Part shown: positions 54,050 to 64,000 of the stretch, one piece after another
Layout: each line of letters starts with the position of its first letter
Numbering within the stretch: the first letter of the stretch is position 1
Assembly (NCBI RefSeq): GCF_964019385.1
Contig: NC_088655.1
Span: forward strand, 16,491,148-16,555,147
Source of the DNA: Sycon ciliatum
Lineage: Eukaryota > Porifera > Calcarea > Leucosolenida > Sycettidae
DNA length: 64,000 nucleotides
Reading direction: 5' to 3'
Position numbers and translations under genes: made by a program
Notes under the pieces: model-generated
What the model was told of the DNA's origin: nothing
Seen by the model: the letters and a program-made list of their open reading frames with translations, nothing else
The model's database searches: none

Positions 54050-54663
54050 GTGATCCTTCGCTGGTTCCTTGAACCTCCTTACTTTACCCAAAAAATGGAA
54101 CACAATGGTCGACCATATGGCCAAGACTTTGTTCTCAAGGATTGCCGTTCTCCGCCACCACTGGCAGTGCCTCCTAATGCCATGCCGTTCAACCTACTTG
54201 AAACGTACATTTTTTACCCACATTCCAATATTCATGCGACAGCTTTTCAACTTACCTTTCCCCTGCACAACGTGATTGTCTTGAGAATCATTTCACGCGA
54301 GCTGTGCGTCTTGTCTGCTCTGCTTCCTTCGTGTCTTCAACTCCCCTCTTTTGGAATGCCTCAGCAATCAACCCCTGCAATCAAAGTATTGCCGCAAACT
54401 CCTCTTGCTAACTCTTCGTGTTATTCATAATAACTGTAGTGTGCTTCTTCATGACCTCATTGCAAATTTGTGGCACACCCCTTCGAAAAAGGAGCACAGA
54501 TGTTCCCCTGCTTCTTTTCAAGAGGTTCGCATCCGCCGCCGCCACACGGAGACCCTCAAACCAATGTCCCGCTCTATGGAATAAGTTGCCTGCATGTATA
54601 CGATCATTGGAGAAACTAGGTCCATTCCAGACTGCTCTTTTATCCCACTTGAAAATTCACTGA
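54050..54663 (+). pseudogene. Non-LTR retrotransposon RT, C-terminal end, decayed
   Basis: In several frames, ending with CPALWNKLPACIRSLEKLGP and FQTALLSHLKIH then TGA at 54661-54663. The (P)LWN.LP..IR....L..F...L...L pattern is the standard end of CR1/Jockey-type LINE RT proteins. AATAAA-containing sequence near 54815 (attaaataaaaccaatccaa) may be its 3' end. Confidence 0.6.
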
Positions 54664-54834
54664 CAAACGTTGCTCACTGATCAAATAATGATGTTCTTTC
54701 CTCCACTTTCTAAAACTCTCCTCTATTTTTTTTGAAGATCTTTTCCTTTTTCTTATAATTAATTGTGTGGCTGTAGTGTAAAAAGGCAACACTTCCTCTT
54801 TATTCTTCGACATTAAATAAAACCAATCCAATCA

Positions 54835-55640
54835 TTCCAAATTACATGTACTTCGATGTGCATCTATAGCGGTTACGTGTACCTGTCAAATTCCTTGGTC
54901 AGTATAGCTTTGGAGGATGCATATTGACATGTCCCGACGGGGGTTTTAGGCAAATGATTTTTCTCAGTAGGAACATGTCACGATATTCCAATTCAGCAAT
55001 GACGGAAAATGATTTTGCCCTGCCCAATGTCGCACCAACACGGTCAATTTTAACTTTCAAATGACGACGTTTTCCCCACATTCTAATGAACACATACCAG
55101 CAATGTTATTTTCCGATGAGAGTATCGTAGAACAGAACCTGGAATTCCCCGTCCATGTACATGCATTCGTGTACATACAGTAACACACAGTAACACCTGG
55201 TGTAAGCGGCATCTGGGTTTAGCGACCACCTGCTCTTAGCGACCGTTGCAGTGCTGACGTTAACATTGCACGCAAAGCTTTCCGGATCACAAGAAGCTAG
55301 CAAATCCAGCACCTTTGGTTGCAATGCGGCTCTTCTGGTAGTAAGGCGCCCTGGTAAACAAAAACAGGAAGCAAAACTCGAGAATAGCCCTTCTTAGCCT
55401 AATCATGGTCCTATTTGTGCTAGTATGTAAGCACAGAGCCTCAAGCTTGGAGATGTTGTGGCACATTGACTTATGGTGCTCTCGGTAAGGAATCTATCGC
55501 ATACTACCCCCCCCCCCCCCCACCCCCCCTCTTTCCCAATCTGTACTCTCTTGTACCATCATCCGTCAATGTGATGAACCCGACGATAGGCGATCAGCCT
55601 CTGGATCATCACCCTAATAAATTTGTACAACTGTATTTTC
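54835..55640. other. No gene; short repeats and poly-C
   Basis: 55180-55330 holds cacctggtgtaagcggcatc and the agctagcaaatccagcacc unit shared with 50080-50425. A C-run with one A lies at 55506-55527. Confidence 0.5.
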
Positions 55641-55960
55641 CCGTTTGTCTCTTTCCCTCAAAACCAGTCAATATTTTATGACTTGGGGCTCCCCGCGTGC
55701 TATTTTGTACGTGAAGTGTGTGGGTTACAGTGAGGGCTACGTCCCACCCGCCTGTGTGGATTCACAGGAAGTGTGAGTTACGAAGTCTGAAGAAAACGTT
55801 GAACGGTCTCTGCTTGGATGACGACTACACCATAGCTCAGCGGTTAGAGCATCGCTGGCTACAAGCGAGGGTCCCTGGTTCGAGTCCTGGTGGTGACAGT
55901 CAATTTTTTCTTCAGACTTTTCCCGATTGGCTCTTTCCCTCAAAACCAGTCAACTGTATT
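55641..55960 (+). mobile_element. Composite SINE-like repeat with tRNA-like core (copy 1)
   Basis: Includes ccctcaaaaccagtcaatat, gtgaagtgtgtgggttacag, gattcacaggaagtgtgagt, gaagtctgaagaaaa, the tRNA-like core 55823-55901, ttcttcagacttttcccg and again ccctcaaaaccagtcaac. An inverted copy spans 63225-63510. Confidence 0.75.
55823..55901 (+). other. tRNA-like sequence (A-box and B-box) inside repeat
   Basis: A-box tagctcagcggttagagc, B-box ggttcgagtcc, and a perfect anticodon stem TCGCT/AGCGA with loop GGCTACA. Position 33 is G rather than U, the T-stem has a central mismatch, and only five acceptor pairs form. Copies at 63282-63360(-) and 63563-63641(-). A SINE promoter is more likely than a functional tRNA. 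Confidence 0.6.
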
Positions 55961-56640
55961 ATTATTATGAGTCTTTATTCCACTCCAAATTGAAAATAAA
56001 AATAAAAATTGGATGTATTACACTAACTCACCGGACTTATCATAGCCAAAGGTAAGCAGCACGGAATAATATATGGAAAAAGGTAAGGTAGAGATAGAGG
56101 AAGGGAGAAAGGCGCATTTACCACCACAGGCATTAAAGCTCAGAGGTATCATGACAACAGGTATTGCAGAAAGGGGAGCATCAGAAGTTGGCGAAAAATT
56201 CAGGCCGGCAAAGCTCATCACTGGGCACAACCTCCAATGCGCACCCACAGAAAGATCAAATACGAATACCCACAGAATTACCCCAGTGTTTCAATTACAA
56301 ACTAAAACGAATACAATAACATACAGAGCATAAAAAACCCACCAGGGACAGCGAAGAGCCCTATGCTGCACCCAAAACAGATCTTAGAATGGCCATCGAG
56401 CCAAGGATAGCAGCCTGCTGCAGTTCATGAAGGTGCCGCTCTTCTCCACATAGCTGCTTAATTGAGGTATCCGCTTCCTTCGTCCGGCTACCAAAAGTAC
56501 CAACTATGATGGGCACTACGGACACTGCCTCTCGCTGCCAAATCTGCCCAATTTCCACTGCGAGGGGCAAGTACTTCGCTCTTTTCTCAGCATGTTTTAG
56601 TGTCACTCTATGATCCAGTGGCACACTGACATCAATAAGT
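55961..56640 (-). mobile_element. R4-like LINE copy 1 (5'-truncated)
   Basis: Minus-strand 3' end at the (ATT)n of 55961-55975. Coding end at 56361-56640: LIDVSVPLDHRV, AEKRAKYLPLAVEIGQIW, VVPIIVGTFGS, ILGSMAILRSVLGAA. This matches the end of the nuclease region of the copy at 58321-58734. It is cut at 56640 by the (ATT)n next to the hammerhead array. Confidence 0.65.
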
Positions 56641-56665
56641 TATTATTATTATTATTATTATGAAG

Positions 56666-56709
56666 CTCAACTGATGAGGGGTGAATTCCCCGAAACACTG
56701 TGTATTGAG
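56666..56709 (+). ncRNA. Hammerhead ribozyme, type I, 477-bp array unit 1
   Basis: Stem I CTCAA (56666-56670) / TTGAG (56705-56709); core CTGATGA; stem II GGGG/CCCC with loop TGAATT; GAAA; stem III ACA/TGT with loop CTG; cleavage triplet GTA. All core residues are present. Confidence 0.88.
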
Positions 56710-57095
56710 CAGGGAGTGGTGCTTTCTTGCAGGTTTGCCGAGTCGAAGGTTCGATGGACTTCTCGTGTGCTCTGGATTGCAGTCGTGAGTCAGTCAAGTG
56801 TCAAGTAAAGTCGGCGGAATAGCGCGAGCTCCGGTGTGGGGAGCAAACCTTTCTTACAAATCATCGCCGAAGTCGCAACCACTACTTCGTACTGTTGTGC
56901 CCAGCGCGGGCTTGCGACTAGTTGGTTTGGAGGTGACAGCGTTGTGAATGACCGAGGGTCCTCGACGTCTGTCTCACCGTCCAGGAGCTTCACTGACTCA
57001 CGCTGCTATCTGGTGTTCACGAGGTGTTTGTCACGCTGGAAGCGGAGCGTCTCTGTAAGTTTGTATCCCTGGTGATGTTTGTGCCTGGAGAGCAC

Positions 57096-57103
57096 TATAT
57101 AAG
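57096..57103 (+). promoter_or_regulatory. TATA box in 477-bp unit (first junction)
   Basis: TATATAAG lies within the inverted repeat gagcac...gtgctc and 40 bases before the hammerhead at 57143. It predicts transcription starting just upstream of the ribozyme. Confidence 0.5.
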
Positions 57104-57142
57104 TGGTGCTCTTCTGGCACAATCTTCCTCAGCCTACTCAAG

Positions 57143-57186
57143 CTCAACTGATGAGGGGTGAATTCCCCGAAACACTGTGTATTGAG
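57143..57186 (+). ncRNA. Hammerhead ribozyme, type I, 477-bp array unit 2
   Basis: Identical core and stems to unit 1, 477 bases downstream. Confidence 0.88.
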
Positions 57187-57572
57187 AAGGGAGTGGTGCT
57201 TTCTTGCAGGTTTGCCGAGTCGAAGGTTCGATGGACTTCTCGTGTGCTCTGGATTGCAGTCGTGAGTCAGTCAAGTGTCAAGTAAAGTCGGCGGAATAGC
57301 GCGAGCTCCGGTGTGGGGAGCAAACCTTTCTTACAAATCATCGCCGAAGTCGCAACCACTACTTCGTACTGTTGTGCCCAGCGCGGGCTTGCGACTAGTT
57401 CGTTTGGAGGTGACAGCGTTGTGAATGACCGAGGGTCCTCGACGTCTGTCTCACCGTCCAGGAGCGACACTGACTCACGCTGCTATCTGGTGTTCACGAG
57501 GTGTTTGTCACGCTGGAAGCGGAGCGTCTCTGTAAGTTTGTATCCCTGGTGATGTTTGTGCCTGGAGAGCAC

Positions 57573-57580
57573 TATATAAG
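57573..57580 (+). promoter_or_regulatory. TATA box in 477-bp unit (second junction)
   Basis: TATATAAG, 40 bases before the third hammerhead, as at 57096. Confidence 0.5.
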
Positions 57581-57619
57581 TGGTGCTCTTCTGGCACAAT
57601 CTTCCTCAGCCTACTCAAG

Positions 57620-57663
57620 CTCAACTGATGAGGGGTGAATTCCCCGAAACACTGTGTATTGAG
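57620..57663 (+). ncRNA. Hammerhead ribozyme, type I, 477-bp array unit 3
   Basis: Identical core and stems to unit 2, 477 bases downstream. The unit after it is cut at 57846. Confidence 0.88.
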
Positions 57664-58320
57664 AAGGGAGTGGTGCTTTCTTGCAGGTTTGCCGAGTCGA
57701 AGGTTCGATGGACTTCTCGTGTGCTCTGGATTGCAGTCGTGAGTCAGTCAAGTGTCAAGTAAAGTCGGCGGAATAGCGCGAGCTCCGGTGTGGGGAGCAA
57801 ACCTTTCTTACAAATCATCGCCGAAGTCGCAACCACTACTTCGTATTATTATGGAGTTGGCTTTATTTCACTCACGTTGTCATGACATGAGGTAAGAACC
57901 CCATCACCGGGCCAAAAGAGACTAAGGGTAATGAGAGAAAAAAAATAGATAAATGGCCAACGCAATGAAGACCGAAGCAAAAAGGATTGTAAAAACCAAA
58001 GCAAAAATATTGAAAGCCGACGCAGAAACTGAGAGACGGACAGAAATAAGCAGAACGGTGGAGGAGGCCAGGACATATTCGAATACAAAAAGATGGAGGA
58101 GGACAAGACATATTCGAATACAAAAAGAGTAATCACAAAAATGAACTACCAGTACAGGAATAGACCTGTAGAAATAGAGGAAGAGATGAATGCAGGACAT
58201 AAACAAATGGCAAGAGAAAAATCAGGCTGTGAGGACCGTCATACTGCACATTCATGGATGTCAAAGCAAATGCGGTATTGGAGGTTTATACAGACTAGCT
58301 CTACCCGTAACATGAGGAGC

Positions 58321-59259
58321 CTAATGCCGAATGCCCAGAACCGACTTGATGATGTTCAGCGTGCCCAGGATAGCACATTGCTGAGCCCTTTCAATGCGCA
58401 GAGTGCCTGCCAATGCCAACACAAAGTGTGACAGGGACACACCAGTCAGTCCACCAAGCGCCCCAACAACCAGGGGCACAACGCGGACATCATCCACATG
58501 CCAGATGCGCCGCAGCTCTTGGCAAAGGGGAGCGTACTTTGTTATTTTTTCGGCGATTTTTGTGGGCACATTCTGGTCCAATGGAACACTGACATCCATC
58601 AGCAGCACCTGTGTGCTGGACCGCAACACCAGGTCTGGACGGTTGTGGCGCACTTGCGTATCCGTTGGGATATTGAACTCCCACAGGAGCTTCATGTCAG
58701 GATTTTCCGTGACATGCACAAGATGATGCTTCATCGGGTTGCTTCCTGGCTAACCCAGACCATGCCGCTTGCATAGTGCCCAATGCACCAACTTGACGAG
58801 CGTGTCATGCCGTTCGATATACAGTGTTTTGGCTAGGGCTGGGCAACAGGCCACAATGTGATCAACTGTTTCTCCGCGAGTGCCGCAAACTCGACAAATG
58901 TCCACAACGTCTCCCCGTCCAATGACCGTGACCTGATAGTGCCTGGTCGCAATGGCCTGATCCTGTACAGCCAGCAAGAGTCCCTCTGTCGCAGGCCTGA
59001 TCGTTGGCGATTTCAGCCAGCGAAAACTCAAACCCAGGTCCAAGCCTGCATCAGAAGCTCGTCTCCAGAACTGGCCATGGAGAGGCTTACCTTGGATAAC
59101 GGCCAGGCACCGGAGAGCAACGGCCTTCTTGACAATGACTTTTGTGGCAGTCTCCAAGTCTGGTAGGTCAAGTTGACCCAGAAGTCTGGAGGCTTGACGT
59201 GTAACTGATTTTGACGGTGCCACATCATTGTCGTGATGGCGCTTAGCCCCATCCCTCAC
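58321..59259 (-). pseudogene. R4-like LINE C-terminal part: CCHC motif and restriction-like endonuclease
   Basis: The frame from about 59259 contains CRVCGTRGETVDHIVACCPA, a C-x2-C...H-x4-C knuckle that precedes the nuclease in R2/R4-type elements. An in-frame TAG lies 58750-58752. In the same frame it continues LLWEFNIPTD, then RPDLVLRSSTQVLLMDVSVP, then KIAEKITKYAPLCQELRRIW and VVPLVVGALGG to a stop near 58321. RPD...DVSVP is the PD...DxS/A core of the restriction-like endonuclease. The shown start at 59259 is simply where the interrupted frame resumes. Confidence 0.7.
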
Positions 59260-59319
59260 ACAAACAAGTCAACAAAGAGGCATCTTTGGATTGAGGAGTG
59301 CTGGTTTCGAAACAACTGG

Positions 59320-59812
59320 TTTGAAGCTCAAAGTAGAGCTGGTGTTAGCTCAGAGCAGAGCTGCTGTTAGCTCAGAGCAGAGCTGCTGTTAGCTCAGAGC
59401 AGAGCTGCTGTTAGCTCAGAGCAGAGCTGCTGTTAGCTCAGAGCAGAGCTGCTGTTAGCTCAAAGTAGAGCTGCTGTTAGCTCAAAGTAGAGCTGCTGTT
59501 AGCTCAAAGTAGAGCTGCGGTTAGCTCAAAGTAGAGCTGCTGTTAGCTCAAAGTAGAGCTGCTGTTAGCTCAAAGTAGAGCTGCTGTTAGCTCAAGGTAG
59601 AGCTGCTGTTAGCTCAAAGTAGAGCTGCTGTTAGCTCAAAGTAGAGCTGCGGTTAGCTCAAAGTAGAGCTGCTGTTAGCTCAAAGTAGAGCTGCTGTTAG
59701 CTCAAAGTAGAGCTGCGGTTAGCTCAAAGTAGAGCTGCTGTTAGCTCAAAGTAGAGCCGCTGTTAGCTCAAAGTAGAGCTGCTGTTAGCTCAACGTAGAG
59801 CTGCAATGCTAA
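59320..59812. repeat. 22-bp minisatellite, ~22 copies
   Basis: The unit is agctgctgttagctcaaagt plus ag. The first ~6 copies carry the variant cagagcag, the rest caaagtag, with occasional gcggtt. The variants are in blocks, so expansion happened from each end or in two phases. It lies inside the LINE between RT and nuclease regions. Confidence 0.95.
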
Positions 59813-60114
59813 ATGGATGTAATATAGCGCAAGGCAGAGCCGCAGCAAATAGCTAGATAACACCAGTTGTGAGAGTGGACCCGATTAGTGGGCACGATAA
59901 TTATGATGGTGTGAATAAGTTGGTTAGGGAGGGATGGTGGGAAAAGAAACACTGCTGAAGCACGATCCGTTGTCTGGAAGAGCACAACAGGGCAAGCAAG
60001 ATTTGTTTTTCTTTTGAGCAAAATGGGCTGGTGCCATTTGTGATTACGCAGCAAAACAAAGCGCATGACGTCAGTCTTGAATGCAGTACAAAGCAATGCA
60101 GTGCAGTGTGTGCG

Positions 60115-62802
60115 CTAGTTCGGATTGTTGCTAACAAGTACTAGCACAGCTAGTACACCATTAACAGCAGCCAACAGTGGCACGTTTCGGTGGTGGGCTT
60201 GTAGGTACCGCGCCACCGGGACACGGGTTCTATCCAGGAGATCCCGGAATGATAGAATTCCTCGACCACCCATGTCACGAGGCAGGTGGACCCTGGCGGC
60301 AGAGTCCTTGGGGTGGCGGGCGTGTGCTTTAAACAGTGCTTGGCGGGTCTGTCGGTCGAGTTCCTCTATCTCTGCCTTTGTCCACTCAACGATGCACAGA
60401 GAGTAGAGGATGACTGGAATGGCAAAGGTGTTGATGGCTTTGACCAAGTTCCTGGCGTTCAATTGAGACGAGCATATCAATTCAAGACGGCGGCCGAACT
60501 CAGCCTTTGCTGTGGTCTTCAATTCGGTGGCGTGATAATGTGCTGATTCCGGGACACCAAGGTACCTGTAGGACTCCTCCGCCTGCAGCTTAGCAATGGC
60601 GTGACCCTGGAGTGTCTGGAGAGCAGACTGCTGATCGCTCTGGGCTCTCCCCCGTTTCATAGTGAGCCAGCTAGACTTTGACGGGTTGAAACGCATACCA
60701 ATGCAGTCGCCCATTGACTCCACAACATTGGTCATGGAGAGCAGATTATTGTCGTTTCGGGCGAAGAGCTTCATGTCGTCCATGTACAACAGGTGCTATA
60801 CAGGGCACACCTGGGCCGGTGGGCCGCAGCGGTAGCCAAGACCCGTCCTGGTCAACTCGCCACTGATCGGATTTAGAGACAGGCAAAATAGCAGTGGAGA
60901 AAGGGAATCGCCCTGGAAAATGCCACGGTGGATAGATATTGGGCGACTGAATGCACGGGGTGTTTGACCAGGCAGTACCATTTGCGTTCTCCAATGATCC
61001 ATCATGCTTGAGATGCATGAGACAAGATTGTCTGCAAAGCGGTAGATCAACAGGCATCTCCGGATCCACTGGTGAGACAGGCTATCGAAGGCTTTGCGGA
61101 AGTCCACCCAGCATGTCGAAAGATTCCGACTACGGGATGCTGCATCCTCTAGAACCATCTTATCGATCATTAGTTGGTCAAGGCATCCGCCACGCCCTGG
61201 AGTACAGCCAACTTGCTCATCTGCAAAGATATCCTCTGAAGATAAATGGCGCCACATGGCAGCAGCGAGTAAGGATGTGAATATCTTGCTAATCGCTGGC
61301 AGGCATGTTATTGGGCGATAATTCTCGGGCCTAGAAAGGTCTCCTTTCTTAGGCAGTAGAGTGGTGATACCAAACGAAAACCAGGCCGGCGACTCTGTCT
61401 CTGCATCCAGGATTGATTGAAAGGAGACCACAAGACGCTCGTGGATAGACGAAAACTTCTTCCACCAAAATGCATGGATCTTGTCCCGTCCTGGGGCTTT
61501 CCAGTTGTTTGATTTCTTCAAGATGTCCCTGAGGTCCTCCAGTTGAAGAATGACACGGTCTTGTTGTTGAATCTCCTCACAGTCCCTCTCCAAATTATCA
61601 AGCCAAGCACCGCCACGCAGCTCCACGGGTTGTTCCAGTATAGATGACCAGAACTCAGTAACAGCCTCAGCCGATGGATGCGCAGCAGCCTGGTCGAAAG
61701 GTGGCTGCCCAGGTATTTCCGTAGACTTGGTCATATTGCGGTAGAACTGACGCTCATTCGTGACGAAAACACGATTCTCCGACCTGTGTGTTGCCTCTAG
61801 CTTATAGCGCCGGATCCGTGCGGCTGTTGCTTCTAGCTGCATTTTCGTATACTCCAGTAGCTGGCGGGCCTGATCCAAAGTCTGGACTTTATATTGCCGG
61901 TGGATCCTGTGCTGCTTGATGTTGGTGTCAGAGAGGGATCCATCACGCAGGAAGCTGGTCAGCTGGGAGACGTCAGCCCTCAGTGCACAAACACGTTTTT
62001 CAAGGCGTTGTCGCCAGGCAGGCAAGGAGCGTTCTCCTCTAGCTGTCTCAGGGGTACCATCTGTATTGATATCCAGCAGTGAGAGTACAAGCTTGGCCCC
62101 AGCATAGACCATGTCACTGATCTGGCCAAGCGAGGTGGTGTCATCTCGCAACCCAGGGTCACACTCCAGAAGTCTAGGGAGTATCTTGTTCACACGGGCA
62201 GTGGCAGAGGCCAGGGACTTCCTGGCCACGTGCCTAGGTACTGGTAGGCTCGACCTGGACTCTGGAGTAGTTGAACCGCACTGTTCGTAGATTTCAACAA
62301 GTTTGGTGTAAAGTGGTGTACTGTCTGGCTCGAACGCACCCAGGGTGTCACTAGCGTTGGTGCCAGTTTGCATTGCTGCGCCAGTACCATCACCCGAACC
62401 ACCTGATGTAACTGAGGTGTCAGGACTAGCTCCACGAAAACCATCAACAGAAGCGTCCAGCAACTCGCTGTGGGTGGCCTCAGCAACTTCTGGGCTAGTC
62501 AGCATGCCGTCACACGAACCAGGCACCAAGATCGACGCACCAGACTCACCCAAAGCATTCGCCTCCGGCAGCTCCGCAGGCACAGCGTTATCAGTGCCAG
62601 CCGTCACGAGCAATCCGTCCCTTCCGAGCCGAGCCTTTATCTCATCAAATTTGATGTCGGTAATCTTTTTTGTTCTTTTCACAAACCTTAGCTGGTCCAT
62701 GAGGTTCTGCTTAGACAACGGTAAGTCGGGCTGCATTCCTATCGATGCCTGGTCGTAGGCTATGATTCCGAGACCTCCGGTCGGATGAGCCTGGCCAACC
62801 AC
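60115..62802 (-). pseudogene. R4-like LINE reverse transcriptase (in-frame TAG before the YMDD motif)
   Basis: About 895 codons in one frame with a single TAG at 60796-60798. N-terminal ~330 residues: ADVVGQAHPTGGLGIIAYDQ, acidic/Ser/Thr-rich, then basic helical. From ~residue 420 the RT: NNWKAPGRDKIHAFWWK (motif 0/1), LLPKKGD, NYRPITCLP, CTPGRGGCLDQL, CWVDFRKAFDSLSH (motif A with Asp), GIFQGDSLSPLLFCLSLNP (motif B). Then the TAG, then LLYMDDMKLFA (catalytic motif C) and the thumb to a stop at 60115. MDDMKLFA is typical of the R4/Dong branch. The TAG separates the polymerase from its catalytic motif. First in-frame ATG is near 62736; the conserved frame begins earlier. Confidence 0.75.
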
Positions 62803-62820
62803 ATCGGCCCATCGCCCCTA

Positions 62821-63224
62821 CTCCCCTTCGTCTTGTTGTCCAGTGTCATTTCAGTTGTCCTCGTCCCCTGATTATTAGTAGGGCTGTGTTTTTTAGTAAA
62901 AAAAAAAAAAAAAACCTGACTCCATTCCATCAGCATCCGGTCTCCGTACACACGTACCGTACCGCCGACTGAGGCTATAAGATAACATCTTGCAACATCT
63001 TCGTTGTCCTGTCGGCTCCATTTCAACCTCCTGTTGGCTGGCTCGGACATACACTAACGGCAAATACTACACAAAATGATAGACAAGGGCTACTTGACAC
63101 GAGGAATGCAACAGTGGGAAAAGCGAAAAGGAATAGGAGCGGGCAGTATGTGGAGAAGCCCACTCTGCCAGAGCTCCTATTTTTCAAACTTGCTTCTGCA
63201 TCGCGGTTATTATTCTTATTATTA
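62821..63224. other. No gene; poly-A tract
   Basis: An A-run of about 16 at 62898-62915. Otherwise no supported feature. Confidence 0.4.
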
Positions 63225-63645
63225 TTCTTATTAACTGGTTTGAGGGAAAGAGACAAACGGGAAAAGTCTGAAGAAAAAATTGACTGTCAGCACCAGGACT
63301 CGAACCAGGGACCCTCGCTTGTAGCCAGCGATGCTCTAACCACTGAGCTATGGTGTAGTCGTCATCCCAGCAGATGCCGTTCAACATTTTCTTCAGACTT
63401 CGTAACTCACACTTCCTGTGAATCCACACAGGCGGGTGGGACGCAGCCCTCACTGTAACCCACACACTTCACGTACAAACTAGCACGCGGGGAGCCCCAA
63501 GTCATAAAATATTAACTGGTTTGAGGGAAAGAGACAAACGGGAAAAGTCTGAAGAAAAAATTGACTGTCACCAACAGGACTCGAACCAGGGACCCTCGCT
63601 TGTAGCCAGCGATGCTCTAACCACTGAGCTATGGTGTAGTCTTAT
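63225..63645 (-). mobile_element. Composite SINE-like repeat (copy 2, with second tRNA-like core)
   Basis: The inverted counterpart of 55641-55960 occupies 63225-63510. A further partial copy (63511-63641) repeats aactggtttgagggaaagag, aaaagtctgaagaaaaaatt and the tRNA-like core. Cores at 63282-63360 and 63563-63641 on minus. The partial copy is joined head-to-tail with the first. Confidence 0.75.
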
Positions 63646-63649
63646 TCTT

Positions 63650-63795
63650 CTTCTTCTTCTTATTTTTTTTTATTGGGGGTGCAAGCCTCTTTTACGGGCA
63701 AAAATTAACACAATGTATTAAAAATGCAATACAACATACACTGGAGAAGAAATCAGGAAAATAAAATATGAGCTCAAAAATGGAACGAAAAATAG
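63650..63795 (-). mobile_element. LINE 3' terminus (minus)
   Basis: Plus-strand T-run, then gggggtgcaagcctctttta, cgggcaaaaattaacacaat and ctggagaagaaatcaggaaa, the inverted counterpart of 21545-21645 and 41720-41815. The LINE body would extend rightwards beyond the window; 63796-64000 is A-rich without a recognised frame. Confidence 0.55.
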
Positions 63796-64000
63796 CAAAT
63801 AGAATCAAAACTCACGATGGAATCAAACTCATGATGGAAACTACAACCCAATGAGTTGGAAAACCAACCACAGAATTAGATATTGGGAATAGAGTCAGAC
63901 ACAACAACAACCGAAATCAGTACACCAAAAATCTGTCCTACAAAAAAACAAAGGAACAAGAAAAACAAGAAAGACGAAGTACAAAGAATCCCCAAAAAAG

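Larger units (their letters stand above)
56662..57852 (+). mobile_element. 477-bp tandem array with hammerheads (retrozyme- or PLE-terminal-repeat-like), ~2.5 units
   Basis: The period is 477 bases; units are nearly identical (single differences such as tgagcaggg/tgagaaggg and ttggtttgg/ttcgtttgg). Each contains a type I hammerhead. The two complete junctions also carry a TATA box 40 bases upstream of the ribozyme. The array is bounded by TTATTATTA on both sides (56641-56661 and 57847-57855), which may be LINE tails or a target duplication. Frames conserved between units reflect unit identity only. Known comparators are metazoan retrozymes and tandem PLE terminal repeats; no sequence similarity to the 226-bp array is seen. 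Confidence 0.8.
57846..62820 (-). mobile_element. R4-like LINE copy 2 (near full length, interrupted)
   Basis: On the minus strand: N-terminal region, RT domain, then an interruption containing a minisatellite (59320-59812), then a Cys-rich motif, a restriction-like nuclease and a 3' UTR ending in (AAT)n at 57846. The domain order RT, CCHC, PD-(D/E)XK fits R2/R4-type site-specific LINEs. Two in-frame TAG codons plus the insertion make it non-functional. The 5' limit is unclear; a stop precedes the frame at about 62820. Confidence 0.75.

Noticed and set aside
55823..55901. Functional tRNA gene
   Set aside because: It has A and B boxes, but position 33 is not U, the T-stem and acceptor stem are mismatched, and the same sequence recurs inside a dispersed repeat.
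56790..57762. Conserved small ORFs in the 477-bp array
   Set aside because: They look conserved only because the units are near-identical copies; 477 is divisible by 3, but the frames end inside the unit and have no recognisable domain.

Overview
This is eukaryotic, almost certainly metazoan, nuclear DNA. The likeliest source is a marine invertebrate of sponge or cnidarian grade; this is an inference from repeat content and not a species call. Support: POU/homeodomain-type genes, a FLYWCH zinc-finger remnant, Penelope-like (PLE) and R4-like retroelements, hAT-type MITEs, long microsatellites, and no operon-like coding. Coding density is low, and most long open frames are retroelement remains or frames open only because a repeat unit lacks stops.

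Layout. 1-600: PLE 3' end with a hammerhead-like motif. 610-1888: first copy of a 1.3-kb composite repeat built of 69-bp units. 1890-3800: second PLE remnant split by a TIR element, then LINE remnants. 3790-6842: decayed POU-like locus A, its first exon region amplified in five ~400-bp units. 6.9-9.8 kb: MITEs and other TIR elements. 10.3-10.8 and 14.4-15.3 kb: POU-like relics. 12.2-13.5 kb: FLYWCH relic with tandem duplications. 15.5-16.3 kb: (CT)n and a 158-copy (GTT)n tract. 16.4-19.0 kb: composite repeats. 19.2-20.7 kb: 5'-truncated LINE. 22.2-23.6 kb: intact POU-like gene B. 24.2-29.4 kb: inverted copies of the composite repeat plus a 525-bp TIR element. 29.5-33.7 kb: TIR elements, a fold-back and SINEs. 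33.77-34.40 kb: a 226-bp tandem array with three canonical hammerhead ribozymes. 34.9-35.6 kb: proline-rich gene with a TATA box. 36.5-38.5 kb: retroelement pieces and microsatellites. 38.9-44.1 kb: POU-like loci C and D, each nearly intact but with in-frame stops. 45-50.4 kb: inverted repeats, minisatellites, SINE. 51.5-52.8 kb: intact POU-like gene E with two homeodomains. 54-63.8 kb: LINE 3' ends, two R4-like LINE copies, and between them a 477-bp tandem array with three more hammerheads.

Two themes stand out. First, a local cluster of divergent POU-class genes: POU-specific domain plus homeodomain, with every homeodomain lacking the near-invariant Asn51 and one gene carrying a duplicated homeodomain. 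These loci share upstream and downstream sequence, so they arose by local duplication. Second, self-cleaving RNA: two unrelated tandem arrays whose units each carry a complete type I hammerhead, resembling metazoan retrozymes, plus two hammerhead-like motifs downstream of PLE ORF ends, which is where PLEs are known to carry them.
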